Assembly: GCA_037178855.1 (NCBI GenBank)
Contig: JASJZC010000007.1
Location: 5,456,001-5,520,000, forward strand
Length of the DNA stretch: 64,000 bases
Source: Oscheius sp. JU75
Taxonomy: Eukaryota; Nematoda; Chromadorea; Rhabditida; Rhabditidae
Reading direction: 5' to 3'
Part shown: positions 11,430 through 23,823 of the stretch, in pieces
Numbering within the stretch: the first letter of the stretch is position 1
How the letters are laid out: every line of letters begins with the position of its first letter
Notes under the pieces: generated by a model
What the model saw: the letters and a program-made list of their open reading frames with translations, nothing else
What the model was told of the DNA's origin: nothing
The model's database searches: none
Position numbers and translations under genes: made by a program

Positions 11430-12960
11430 AGCAGGACATTGCTAATAGGAAGGAAGAGAAAATAAAAACAGCTATTATTCATAGGAAAGGAACCAAAAAA
11501 GCAATAAGTTCCACGGCTCACAACAAGACAATGTTGATGATGAAGGATCCAGCAACAGGTACTAAGTCAAGCGCCACCTGTAGGCTGGTGAAACAATACT
11601 ACGACAATCTGTTCCGACGTTCAATTCTACTGAATCTCTACATACGTCCGTCAGATGAGCCGTTGCCCCCTTTCACGTTGAAGGAATCTCGATACGCTCT
11701 CAAATCTATGAAGTTAGGACACTCCCCAGGCCCCGATTTCTCTTCCTGACATGTTGAGTCTGGCATCGGAACAACTTTCTCCAGTAGTTGTTGCTTTACT
11801 CAATGGCATTGTGAATAAAACAGATACATAAAGAAAGAAGTTCTAAAGAAATTGAAAATTTTCGACTTATATCGCTACTATCTACTGTCTTGAAGGCGTG
11901 CACAAAAGTCGTTTTGATGAGGATGTAAAAGAATCTCGATGGGTTCGAAGACTATAATCAAAGCGGCTTTCGCAAGGGTTTTTCAACGATGGATCATGTT
12001 CATGCGGCCAAGCAAATAGCTGAAAAATGCACAGAGTATTCAACTCCTTTCTACTTTGCATTTGTCGACTTTTGCAAGTCTATCAACGGCTGACAAGTCT
12101 ATCAACCTTTGATTCTATTGACTGGAATGCAGTCTGGAGCCCACTGTCATTGGCTGGAGTCAAAAATGAATTAGTGATTATGCTACAACGAATATACGAA
12201 TTTTCGAACATATACGTTATTGTCAACAAGGAAAAAGGAGATGTGGACTTCCGGATAATTTGCTCAATCACCTGGGAAGAATGAAATAAAAGTTGATGGA
12301 AGACGGCTGACAAGTCTATCAACGACACAAAGACGATTCTGCTTACGAACTGTACTACAACAAGGACACCTATCTCAATCAATCGGCTGAACTTTGCATT
12401 TAAAAATGAAGCGAAATACCTCAGGGTCTCCATTGGACCACTATAAGGAGTTGCGCTGTCAGAAGAGGATGGTTGGCATGGAAAGTAGTTAAAAGGAAAA
12501 TGGAGCGAAGAATGCTAAAGATTACAAGAAAAAATCAATGGAGTAACGATAGAGTGAGAAATATTACCAAAGTCAAAAACTGGGTGAAAGTGGCTGGCTG
12601 ACTGGAACTTGTCTGGGCTCACAGGATAACGAAGATGTCTCAGGATAGATGGATACGTGCTACACAACTTGGATCCCTTACAGCAGAAGAAGACTTAGAG
12701 GGCAAGCACCGCCAGAATGGAGGGACTTCTTAAAGGAAAGCTTCGATGCTGGTCGAATGCCTCTAGTGAAGATTGGAAACGAGACATTGACCATCATAGA
12801 GAATTCTACGATTTGGAACAAAATACATAAACGTGGTCAACTACCTGAGAGCAAAGATATGCTCTATTTTAGGTACAACGAGTCTACGTTCCGCTGTTTT
12901 ACATCGAAGCCTCTGATACATACTTCTTTATCCCCCATGAAAAAGTTTACGTATTCATGA
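11430..12960 (+). pseudogene. Degenerate non-LTR retrotransposon (RTE-like) reverse transcriptase
   Basis: Frames broken by many stops and shifts still show reverse transcriptase blocks in order: KTMLMMKDPATGTKSS (near 11530), LVKQYYDNLF, ALKSMKLGHSPGPDF (near 11700; the KmGKApGpD block), SGFRKGFSTMDHVHAAKQ (near 11965), FYFAFVDFCK (near 12052), FDSIDWNAVWSPLSLAGV (near 12110), LQRIYE, and near the end RRLRGQAPPEWRDFLKE (near 12670), the linker after the RT domain of RTE-like elements. No intact catalytic YADD block could be read. No endonuclease domain is visible upstream. The element is dead and 5' truncated. Confidence 0.8.
12074..12323 (+). repeat. Short exact repeats inside the RT remnant
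   Basis: CGGCTGACAAGTCTATCAAC occurs at 12087-12106 and again at 12304-12323. The related GCAAGTCTATCAAC lies at 12074-12087, in tandem with the first. The tandem pair splits the RT block FVDFCK / FDSIDW, so about 29 bp look inserted there. Confidence 0.7.
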
Positions 12961-13089
12961 CTGGGTATTATTTGAGACTAATATGTAGGATCAGAGACAC
13001 TTAGAGGACAGAAGCCTGTTTTTTGCTTTTTAGCTTCTGAAACTGTTTGCCTGAAACAATTGACAACCAAGTGGTAACCCCAAAAAAAC

Positions 13090-13210
13090 GTCAGTCCAAA
13101 TTGTAAACTTTGTTTTGCCAGCCTTTCTACTATTTTCGCAGACAATGTATCCTCAGTAACAATAAGCGGAGAGTAATGCATTCGGAAACAATAGCTTTAT
13201 TTGGGAAGTC
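13090..13210 (+). repeat. 3' end of acyl-CoA synthetase, repeat copy B (relic)
   Basis: Diverged copy of 10655-10765 in the same orientation. It keeps the last sense codons (CAG TCC AAA TTG TAA) but has no coding exon upstream and its AATAAA is mutated. On the - strand it provides AATAAA (13197-13202), about 150 bp past the rgef-1 stop, and may serve that gene. Confidence 0.75.
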
Positions 13211-13348
13211 TAACAAAATCTAACAGAAAGACTAACATCGATGTGGGAAAAGAACCCGCTGAATGCCCTTCATAAAAGACACCCGTTCACTTGATAGGAT
13301 ATCGTAGAGGCCCCAAATACACAGGTAAAAATAAAATATGTTGGATAA

Positions 13349-16300
13349 TTATGAAGCAGCTTCTATATTGTCGCACGATTCCACATCGTCAAATACTTCT
13401 TCACAAGCCAAAGCAGCTACAGGCTCCTCATCGGGAGTCATCCCGGGACGAACCTTGTTGAAATCGCTGAAATGTTGTATTTGACAAGAAATTGAGCTGC
13501 TTACTAGATTTCATTGGATTCAGATTGAGGTCGAGGCGGACTGCCCATATCAAACTTTTTTGCCGACAATTTCAGCGTTAATTCTTGGTCGGGCATTTCG
13601 GGGTTAGCAGTCGATATTGTTCTGGCTCTAGGACCACTGCTCCTGAAATAGTTGCTGATGGAATCCAGAACCAATACGAAGGAAAAACATGCGGAAAGTG
13701 TTTTGGACAGATTGGTGCTAGTGCTATCTCTCACTTAGTATTGTAACCTCTGTCCCTGAATGAAGAATTTCTTGACTTTGAGTTCAGCCATTCCGACAAC
13801 GTGGCAGGGGTTCTGCTGAAGCATGCTCCAGTTGAATACATCACATTAAAGCTTCAAACAAACCTTCTCCTACATTCGACCACCGCATTCGCTTTGCAGT
13901 AGCCGTGAACTGCGAGACCGCAGTCTTTACATTTCCATCCTTGTCGAATTAGTCCCCAGAGCTGAAGTGTAATTTTGCTGGAAACGATTAAAAAGATACC
14001 AATTTTCCACAATGACTGCAAGAAGTAGGTGTGAGGAAAGTGGTCTCATGGAAGTCGTGCTTGAATCCCATTCGGAATGCGACCAGGTCATTATTCGCCT
14101 TGACGAAATAGGTCTTCATTTCTTCTTTGGAGATCTGGCCATCCCTCGAAAAGGGTTATTAGAAGCCGCAAACAGTCGGGTTACCTGTCAAGGTCGATAT
14201 TGGTGAAAGGGTCTATGAACGGAAAATTGCCGGAAATTTGGCAGAACTCGGCGCGGCTGATATACCCGTCTCTGTCGTGATCGTAGTGTTTGAACACCTA
14301 ACAAGCATCTTTTGCATTGTTCAGAACTTTCTTACCGCTTCGACCATCGCCGTCACATGGGTTTTCACAGTTTCTGGATCAGGCACTGATGAGACGCCGG
14401 AAGCCCACTCAGCAAATACGACTGGTCTCGATGGAGATTCAAACTAAAAGAGCTAATTAAGTTTCCTAATTGCAGAGCGCTTACCCCAATAAATGTACGG
14501 GGCTCCCGCCTCAACGACAGCTCGTAAATGTCATCCTCGTTATATCTTATATCCAAAGAGACACGCAACGTATTGATGAGATCCAAATTCGAGTCTGGCA
14601 ACTTCAAGGGACGGTGCTGGTAAACCAGAAAGTTCGAGAGAATCCTAGCCAGTCTGAATAATCTGCAAAAACTTATTGGAGGTTGTTACAATAATAACTT
14701 ACTGTCGCGTAGTCAAAGCACCGGTTTTGTCGTAATCTGTGCAACAGTTGAGAGCAACGAGATCTTTTAAATGTACACCTCTAAAAGGGTTTTATTTGTA
14801 AAATAAATAGCAACTTACATAATGGGCATTCTAAAAGTGTTCTCCGCAGCCGCCAGAACTTTTCTGTACTCTCCAAAGTTGCTATCTATTGAGAGGAGTT
14901 GGGATAGGCGATTAAGGTTGTTTTTAGTTTGTGAAGGAAGAGATCCCATGGTTTTTGAGAGTCGGGAAATGTTGCTGTGTGTGATTCCTCCAACTACGGC
15001 CATCAGCGTGTTGAAGTTGTTCAGCTCAAGTAGATACTGAACTTAAACAAGAAAAAGGGTGGCTGGGAATTCTACCGTCCCAACGTCTACAAATTTCCGT
15101 AAGATTTCGGCACGATCCTTCGGCGTCGCCTTGCTCAAAATCATGCATTGCACCCAATTTGTCAGATTCTAAAAAATAGTTTTTTTGGTGGCCCTCATGC
15201 TATTTCTCACGTTGAAAACGGATATGGATCTCTCAAGATGGGGCGTAGACGAGAGACATCCCGTCTTGACGTATCTTTTGAGCTCAGCAATCTGAGAGTC
15301 ATTAGTCTGGAATGAGACTATCAACTCACAGATATCCTACTGAGCAACTTGAAATCAATATGGCTTAATGACGTACAAATATCCTCCGGACTCCATTGTT
15401 CAAAACTCAAGCTGATTTGGCGGGCTACCGGATGTCGAACGGAGGCTGTTCTCAGCCAAGCATAGGATGGTCTGAATTGTATACAGATAAGCTGTCTGCA
15501 ACTACTTACAGATCGCTAACATCTAACTTCACTCGGATTTCTTCAGCCACACCTTCTGCCAGATTTCGTAGTCTGAAAGGCCAGTAATTCTCCCGAGCCC
15601 ATTGATTTACCTGACTACGAGCGAGCAGAGCTGTGGCTGCCCATCAAAGTGCATTGGAAAAAGGTCGATCCAAGCAGCAACCGCCAGACAAACTTTCGTT
15701 TTTGTGGCATCATCCTTTGTCTCCTGAAACGCTTGTTTCTTTGGTAAGTTAGTGTGCTTGAACAGAGGTTTGATTGAGCTTTTGCAGCTTTTCCAGACTG
15801 CATCAAACTGAAGAGGACTTGATTGGGAGCTTTCCCGTGAAACATTGCTTTGGCTATGTTCCCTCAGTTTATGCAATTGAGAATTGTTTGCAGCATAGCC
15901 ATCAGTAGCTAGGATTGTTTGAAAACAAACCTGTAACATAGCAACGAAATGTGCAAGAAGCTGTGTGCTGTCTAGAAGCCATTGATGAGCAGTGAAGAGA
16001 CAGGCTGCTACTTCCGGACATAGTTCGGTCGGATTATCTGAAAATAATCTCTTTGTACAAGTGTCGACAGTAGAATCTGTTGCAGTGTGCCTCGAACAAT
16101 TGAGTCTGACCTTGCAACTGAGGGCAAATGACCAAACCCGTCATGATCTCTTTTCTATGTCTGTCTTTCTTTTTCCACGAACCACAGACCATTTCATTCT
16201 AACTGAAGGGTACGGCCTCCTCGAGAACGGAATAGTGACTGCCAAAATTTTCTCTTATGTAAAATGCGGTCCCAAGCGATCAGTTAATCTCGTGACTGAT

Positions 16301-17123
16301 GAGAGACTTCAGACGGCGGGGGCAGGCCGTAAAACAGCCACATTCATTGTATGGTTCTTCATGAATTTCAATAAGACAATTGATTTGCATTTCTTGATGG
16401 AAACGGGCAGCGGAAACAATGACGAGGGTGTGTATCAAAAAGGGGATTTTGTGAGCAAATATAGATACACGTGGAATCCGTTTTTGGAAAATGTTTGCAA
16501 ATGTCCACCTTACTCGAAGTCAATATGGTCACATTCCGTTGAAAGTATTAGTAGGATTGCATGTTGTGTGAATACCGGCACTAGTCCGATTTGTGGCCAA
16601 CGCTATAATTCTCAGTCGAACAGGTGCAGAAGCGTATCTGGGTTACACACTTTTTGTCTCGTGAGAACTCCCGTAAAGACCACCTAGTCATGGGAATTTG
16701 TATTTTAGCATGCGTGAGAGAGGGAATAGCACCTACCAAATGCCTGCACTGCTTCCTCCACGAGCTGTTGCGAGCGTAGCGGGCGATCATCCACCGCTGA
16801 CCCACTCATCGGCTTCTAGACTCGGTGGAGATGGTACGGTAGATGACCGGAAAGACACCACGTCATCCTGGTTCTCCAGGCTAGAATCGATGCGAGGCTG
16901 GTCGTCCGAGAAGCGCGCAAGGGATCGATGGCAAGCTCCGCCTACTTTTGGCACCATGCCAAAGCTTTGCTACCAGCTTTGGAATTTTTGATAGTTTGTT
17001 GTTCTCGGCATGTTAAGAGTTGCCATTCTAGCGTACTCAACCCGTTCCCGAGGAGGAGTCACCGGAAATAGCCCGCAATTCATTGAGTGCGAGGGCGTTG
17101 GCAGACGGCGGAGTTCCTTCCAT
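13349..17123 (-). CDS. rgef-1: RasGRP-type Ras/Rap guanine nucleotide exchange factor
   Basis: Multi-exon RasGRP orthologue. Exon 1 (17123-17042) starts MEGTPPSANA behind an ATTTCAG acceptor and splices to ..AVDDRPLRSQQLVEEAVQAFG. Then come the REM segment (NPTELCPEVAACLFTAHQWL, 16040-15600), a CDC25/RasGEF domain (WSPEDICTSL.. ERSISVFNNLTNWVQCMILS, LNNFNTLMAVVGGITHSNIS, MGVHLKDLVAL, LINTLRVSLDI; 15450-14440), an EF-hand pair (DHDRDGYISRAEF; DGQISKEEM; 14330-14110), and a C1 domain ([37 protein letters not shown]; 14090-13860). It activates Ras/Rap in response to diacylglycerol and calcium. The C1 Cys/His pattern looks intact. The exon linking 16.8 kb to 16.1 kb is my inference from splice phase. 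Downstream and same strand as ehbp-1. Confidence 0.9.
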
Positions 17124-17445
17124 AATAAAATCATGCAGATTTTCTGAAATTTTCAAAACAAACACGACACTGAGGTATCTTATTTACATCTAACTGAAAA
17201 GCTATGAGCAACTTTTTGGAATTCTTAATAGATTGAACAGGAAATAGACTATAAAAGACAATTTGAGGGCGAATCAAATTCTAATAGCTGAAGCAGTCTG
17301 CTTCTTTACTGGGTGGGAGAAGCACCAAGGAGTTTACAAAATGACCGGTTAATAACGGCAAAAATGTCCGTTTGTACAACAATTTACACAGGAGACGGAC
17401 TAGGGGAATAGCTATGACAACGAGAGAAGAAGAAAGAAAATGGAA

Positions 17446-20400
17446 TCAGCCTCGAAGCCAGGTCATGATCCGTTTACTGGCTGACAGAGGCTCGTCGCTT
17501 CCTCTGATAAAGTTACCGGCCCTTTCCAACGTCAAACTCTTCATCCGTTCTTCATCCTCGATTCTGAAACGATCGTTGAGGGCACTGACTATGATTGATT
17601 GAAGCTGTTTCCCATCTGTTTCTAGAAACTTTTGCGGCGGTGCTCTGTTTCTACTTAGAAGTTAAACCAGACAAATAGGCACAGTAAGTGAAAGAAAAAA
17701 ATGGGAAAAAAATTAAATGGTGCTCATTGAGAAAACTAGTTCTGAGAAAAGAAAGCGTCTCGAGTGCCACCCAAGTTCCAAAAAAGCCTCTAACGAGATT
17801 GGATTCTACCGCGAGCTGTAGATTAGGAACGCCTCTTGTTCAATTAACTTTGATTAAAAGAATCTGGCCTGGGAACAACAACTCACTGCTGAGATTCAGT
17901 CTCAAAAAGCTCTTGAATGAGACGGTTCTTCTCATCGATGGCCGCAAGGTACTCGTTCATGACACGATCCGTTTCAGCTTTCTCTTCGGAGGATTTCATG
18001 AAAGCTAAAATGACCGTTTATGAAAAACGCAGCGTAGTTTACAGTCGCTATCGTATGTGGTCTTCGTGATCTCGTTCAACTTTTTGTTCAATCGGTCAAT
18101 ATCTCCTATAATCGTCCTGATCTTCTCAATGATGTTATAGTAGTTCTGTTTAGCAACCAATGAATTCTTCTCGTTTGTGAGGTCGACACTAGTATTAACG
18201 AGGTGTGCCTCCTCCTCACTTTCCTTCTCTGAAAATGTCTTGCTTGAAAAATATAGGATAAAATCTAACCGGCTTCGCTGATTTTTTGCGTGATAGCTGC
18301 AGATTGTTGGGAAATATCTGCCAGTCTGTCGACTATTTTTGCTAGTTCAGCGGAACAGCCCTCGATATCATCGACGTCTTTCTGAAAAATCACCTACAGT
18401 AGGAATAGTCTCAGTAGTCTTACCTCCCACTGCGAGTTTTTCACTTTTCTGGTCAATGTGTTGGTCGCCGAGCTGCTAAGATTCGGTTGAGAACCTCTAA
18501 GAGGGTCAGATACCTTAAATTTGGTATGAAACCATGTTCATTATTTCAAGAAAGCAGGCGTGAAGCAACTAAACTTACACCATAATGAGCAGCAATCTGA
18601 GATATACTATCTCGAAGTTCTTGGCCGCGCATGCTGCCAAATCGCTTGACTCCACTCCAAGAGGGAACACCAACGGCTACACGCTGCTGCAACAACACAA
18701 TCACAAGACAACAACAAAATATTTGAGCAAGACACTTTAAAAGGGAATGAGCTTACCATAAGTTGCTCCCCCATTTGTTGAGTACCACGACTGATTGCTG
18801 GCAAGATTGGCGTACTGTTTTGATCTGAAAATGATTGCCTGTTTTAGTAAAACCTAAAAATACGAAAGTCTGCAAATCATACATTCTTTCCTCTGTAGAA
18901 CAGGAGATGGATCTCGTTTCCGGAAGGTTTGTAGGGTTACGGAGGGTCGCACAAGCTCTAAACACACAATCTAGTCACGCATCACAACATGATAAATAAC
19001 AGAAACAGAAGCGTTAGCAAAAACAGCAGGCTGGTTACGTACCAATTCGTCGGAGATCAGTCTGTGATCCAGTCAGGGAAGAACGGTCTGGTCGATTCCA
19101 TGATGTTGGAGTAGCTAGGAGTCACAATAGTATTACAATCGCACCGCAGCAAAGCGACAGAGCATGCAAGAAAGTTAAAGAGGACTACCTTGAGATGTTG
19201 AGGAGGAGGTGATCTGAATAGTAGCACCATCCGTCATGGCTGCTTCGATCATCCTCTTTGCTTCTTGTCTCCTCCTCTCCGCTTCAGGATCCTGAGTGAT
19301 TGCTATTATTCTCATTGTTCCGATGCACACATACCGGGGTAGTCATCGCTGAGGCAGGTGTAATTGGATTCTGTAACATCTGACGTGCCTTCTTCTGGTA
19401 GTCAGTGTTCCTTGTAGAGGATCGCGCCCTACTGTTCCTCGGAGTCTCAAACCTAGTGAATTCCGACTCTTCTGAGGCGAAACTTGACAACTCGGGTCTT
19501 TCAGTATCCTAGATGTGCTTTGGTTAAGAATTAAATAATTTCAATACCTCAACATTGGTGTAGTCCACTGCCGCTTCAGCTTCACGTTGTTCCTTGATCC
19601 TGTTAAACTCGTCGATGACCAGCTGTTCGGACTTTGTGACCGGTAGCAAATTGTGCTCCCAATTTTCATTACCAGTATCCGGGGTCGGCAAGTCGTTAGC
19701 TCCTTCAAGTACCCGTTTCACTCTGAAAACAACTCAGTTGAGTAAAAAAAACATTTCAAACCTGCTGAGCAAGCGCTGAATGGTTTGCGAGTCCGGTGTA
19801 AGAATGAGACTCTCGTCGGGAATATCAGTAACTCCGAGAAGAACACATGCATCGAACGCTTTCCTGATATTGTCTTTTCGTCCATTGAAGGTCTCGGAGA
19901 TGTCTAAGTTGGCATAGACAAGAAGATCAGGCCGGTACGCATGAATGATAGCAGAAAGGGCCATTCCATTGCGCCAGCTTTTGCTAAAACAATGGAGCTG
20001 AATCAATAGGGTACCAGTACTCACTTAAAGTCATTGATTTTGACTCCATCGTATCCCTGGGTTACGCGTTGTGTCCAATTGAGTAATCCTTCGCCTTCTT
20101 TGGTTTCAGGAGCCCGATCACGTGATGGTGCCCTAGGAGAGTGAGATCTTCTAAACAAACCAGATTTGAATCTGTTAACAACTAGAATTTACGTCGATCT
20201 GGGAGAAACCACTTCCTGCGTCGTCAAATGAGCGGGAAGAGCTGATGGAACTGGCTGTGACTTCTCATTGACCTGTACAAAACTTTTGGAAGCACCATAA
20301 GAGCTACCTCAAAGACTCTTTCTACAGTAATATCAACAGGACGAGGTTTTGCAACAGCATCAGCTGTATCTTCCCCTGTGGACGCTCTCTGAACTCTCCA

Positions 20401-21611
20401 TGCTGGTCGAACTGAAACACAGCAAAGTTGAAGATGCTCTATAAAAACCTACCAAGAGCGATGCTCTCCTCAGCTGATTTTTTCGGTTGCACCAAATGTC
20501 GTTCTTCACTCTTATGTCGGATTGTGAAGTGGTCATCTGGCTCTGGTTTAATTTTGACAGGTGTAGGAGCAACTAAAAACTCTTGATACAATTTGTGTAG
20601 CCAATGCTTCGTTGCACAAGATAATAAAAGCATATCATTGACAAGTCACATAGAGTTTCTGGCTGCGCAGTTTTTGAACTATATACACAGAAATAGAAGA
20701 CATACCTGGAGTTGGGATTTTAGCTGGATGAGATTCGTCATCTTCTTTCTTAGATGTATAGTCGCCGATGGAGGTTGTAATCTTATTGATTTCTCTGGCA
20801 ACAGCTGAAACTTTTTTGTTAGAGAACAATTTTCACGGCTGTTGCCTGGATCTATTGCTTTCCGCAGCTCTTCTTCAAAGTTATCGACACTTTGTTCACG
20901 GGTACCAGGAACGCCGACCGACGCTGTCGAAGCATTGCTGCCGACGTCAAAACTAAAAGAACCAGACCTAATTCGAAAAACGAGGAAATACCTGAGTTTC
21001 CGGTCAGCTGTGATCCGTTCACATCCAAGTAGAAAGACAATTGAAGCTTGTTTGAGGTTCGGAACAAGTTGTCGCAGTTTGAGCTTCAGTTGAGAGCGAT
21101 GGTCGTCTGTTTCGGTCACAAACAACCTAACATTTATAGGTACTGCGGCAATCGGCTTTCTTCGCTTCTCACTGACATCTTCTACGACAACTGTCCATTC
21201 CTGAATAATTAGGCTTATTTCCAATCAGTAGGGTCATCGGAAAGACCCAAAAATAAAAAATAAAAATACTGACCTTATCGTCGTAGTGTTCATCATTGGG
21301 ACCACGGTAGAGGGTTGTGACTATGTGAACAGGTTCGGAAAACTGCTCTGGCCATACCAAGACGCACTGTTCTGGTTTGTTGAAGGATTGCTCCCACTGC
21401 CTTTCCTTCGTCACAATCCTCCGATTCCTAAAACGGAATGACATGTTGAAAGTAATGAAAAGTAGTACCTGTGTTGGAAGCTGACGAGGATTTTGGATGG
21501 TGGTGGTGCATCGGGCTCCATACAGAGCAACAGTTCCTGCACATTGACCTTGAAAACATATTTACAGGCATTTTTCTTGCCTCGTCTGAGCCGTCGTATT
21601 GCAGAGGCCAT
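17446..21611 (-). CDS. ehbp-1: EHBP1 homologue: NT-C2, calponin-homology and bMERB domains
   Basis: Large multi-exon gene. Start MASAIRRLRRGKK at 21611. NT-C2 domain 21611-20990 (QCVLVWPEQFSEPVHIVTTL, DKEWTVVVEDVSEKRRKPIA). Disordered linker 20990-20150. Calponin-homology domain 20110-19760 (LLNWTQRVTQGYDGVKINDF, SWRNGMALSAIIHAYRPDLL, NIRKAFDACVLLGVTDIPDE). Ser/Thr-rich linker with KRMIEAAMTDGA near 19240. A coiled-coil bMERB/DUF3585 region at 18520-17880 (KDVDDIEGCSAELAKIVDRL; NYYNIIEKIRTIIGDIDRLN; AIDEKNRLIQELFE). EHBP1 links Rab8/Rab10-type GTPases and EHD proteins to actin during endocytic recycling. The 3' end is uncertain: the frame can stop just after IQELFETESQQ (near 17883), but an exon at 17620-17446 ending KRIMTWLRG looks like the true C-terminus. 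Confidence 0.88.
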
Positions 21612-22285
21612 TCTAGAGCATCGGCTGAAAATAATGAGATAATTTGAGGATGCGCAAGCAGCCAACGAGGTTGAAAAAAATCGATTGAAAGTAATTAGAG
21701 CGGGGTCTGTCAGATCAATTTTAGCCACCAGTTGTCACACGCCTATGATTCTGCAGATTGTTTTAATAATGGAAAATCTCAGTTTTATCGAAAACGAAAA
21801 AGACTGTTTTGGAAAGAATCATTAGCTATAGGTCGACAATTGTTGTGTACAAGGCGCGAGAGTGAGGAGGTCGTGAACAAGTGTTTTCCGCGCGACGCCG
21901 CACCTCAGATGTCTTTTCAAACTTTGGACTTCTTTCTTCCTCGCTTTCCCCTCAAAAAGACGCTGGAATTTTTTTTGTCCTTATTGGTCAATCTGCTTCT
22001 GTTAATCTTCTTTACACTTTTTGGCGCCAGTATTTATTTTTCTCAATTTACAAACTTTAAAAGGAAGAAAACAAGTGTGTTTTAATGGAAACCATTAGCT
22101 TTTTCTTCCACTTTACTATTCATAAGAAATGGGCTTTTTGACCATTCGGTGGTTTGCGACCTTCTGCGCCCTCCTCTTGCGCCATACTTTCTCTTCTCTG
22201 TTATTTGTCCATTCGGAACGGTTTCTCTGCGCAGATCTACTCCTTTATGCCATACCTGTCCGAATACTTTCCAAGTATTTTTCAG
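21612..22285. other. Divergent intergenic region, ehbp-1 and RAP
   Basis: About 670 bp between two start codons, T-rich near 21960-22070. No gene seen; presumed promoters for both. Confidence 0.4.
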
Positions 22286-23449
22286 ATGAAGTTGTTTCTA
22301 TCACTCTCTTTGCTTGCTCTCGTTTATGGTCAGAAAAAGTACAAGTCGGAGAAGATCAATTATATTTATGATAAGGCACTACAACATATTGAAGACCAGC
22401 AGAGAATGAATCGTCTCGAGGTGCGCCGTTGTTCACTACAAAACGTTCAATTTTAGAGAGACTTAAGCAAATATGACAAAATTTACATAGATACAAAGCA
22501 AGAATTTGCCGGTGTGAAGTTCAGCACTCTGAGTAAGGAACTTGGGAAAATTGACCTGAAACTGATACAAATGTTGGAACAACATGGACTCCAGAAGACC
22601 ATTCAAGCGTTCCGCGAGGTGATCCAGTTTGTCAGTCAGCAGTCTGGTTCAGAAAATCAAGCATGGAGATGAATATGTAGCCTCCAAGGATGAATTCAAC
22701 GCTGGCGAGGTGGGCTTCAGCGACTCTGGTCTTCAACAGCTGTGGACCGCGGCTCAAGCGAATCAGTTCAGTAACAGCGAATTGAAAGGTGGGTAGAAGG
22801 TACTAACTTCAGCTGTTTTTGGTCAGAATTGTTCCACGAGTTGAAAGAAGCCGAGAAGCTGATGGATGAACATCACCATGCCAAGCAAGCTCTGAACAAG
22901 GTTGGTCACCCTGATAATGGCATTCATTTAGTTATAGGTTCCTGTAGAAAACGATGTCCACTTTGATCACGAAGATGATGTGAAAAATATTAACGACAAG
23001 CAGAAAAACGTAAAAGATGCCCACAAGAAGCTGGATAGTCATCTGGAACGCATTTACACCATGATCAAGGGTGAGAATAGAAGTATCTTTGAGTCGGACA
23101 AAGTCAGGAAAATGTGGAAAATGGTTAGAATCTCTGTTGATTGTGATAACGGCGTTCTAGGCGCAAGCCAACACTAAGTTCTCTGAAGACGATCTCAAAC
23201 TTCTTAAAGAAGAGCTGACCCATTTTGACAAGCAGATTAAAAAGCTGGACCATCACAAATCGCTGCAGATGGACAACAAGGACGCCAAGAAGTCGACATT
23301 GGAGCATATTGAAACTGTTGAGCTCGAAGCCAAGACTGAAAAGATGAACAGGTAGTATCATCCTTTATTTTTCAGTTTCAGTTTTATTCAGAAAGATGAG
23401 AAAGATCGAAAAGTACCTTGAGACCAAGATTCAGCACCAGGAACTCTAA
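22286..23449 (+). CDS. LRPAP1: RAP / LRPAP1-like ER chaperone for LDL-receptor family proteins
   Basis: Seven exons encode about 313 residues. The start follows TATTTTTCAG directly, a likely trans-splice site. Signal peptide MKLFLSLSLLALVYG, then mostly charged helices. RAP domain 3 features are clear: RKMWKMAQANTKFSEDDLKL aligns with the human EPRVIDLWDLAQ.. region, followed by LKEELTHFDKQIKKLDHH. The protein ends HQEL, a KDEL-type ER retrieval signal equivalent to HNEL in human RAP. RAP binds newly made LDL-receptor-family proteins in the ER and blocks early ligand binding. Exon edges: 22286-22420, 22457-22618, 22653-22788, 22827-22900, 22938-~23123, 23161-23351, 23392-23449. Confidence 0.9.
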
Positions 23450-23823
23450 AACAGTTGTTATTTTCTCTAGTTATCTTATCTTATCTGCCATAGTCACTCT
23501 TCCCCATATTTGTATCGAAAAGTGGTGCTGCCCAAAACAAGCTCTCACTTTGCATAATCCAGGTTGTCCGTTGTGATTTTTCTCCTGTGCTTTCCCTACT
23601 GTGATCACCTCCTTATCTACTGCCTTCCGCTTGAGAACCCAGCCTTTGACAGCAGCCATCTGATTGGAATTCTTTTGTTTCATTGTTGAAACGGGTGTTT
23701 ACAGGTGATAAGAGGGTGCAACGATGAATTTAATCAGGTGTCCATGCTCGAGTCCCATCTGGTTCAGTTTCCAGTTCATATCTCTTGCCTCTTTGTCGGC
23801 GTTTTTAAAAGTTCAAATCAGAT

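Noticed and set aside
13504-13734. Separate small - strand ORF starting MRDSTSTNL
   Set aside because: It falls within the 3' part of rgef-1, between the C1 domain and the last exon, and is best read as part of that gene.
15992-16687. 231-codon + strand open frame
   Set aside because: It overlaps the first rgef-1 intron and exon on the other strand, has no recognisable domain or signal peptide, and its composition is not protein-like.
21732-22085. 117-codon + strand frame between ehbp-1 and RAP
   Set aside because: Ends in low-complexity Phe/Leu from T-rich DNA and has no splice or domain support.
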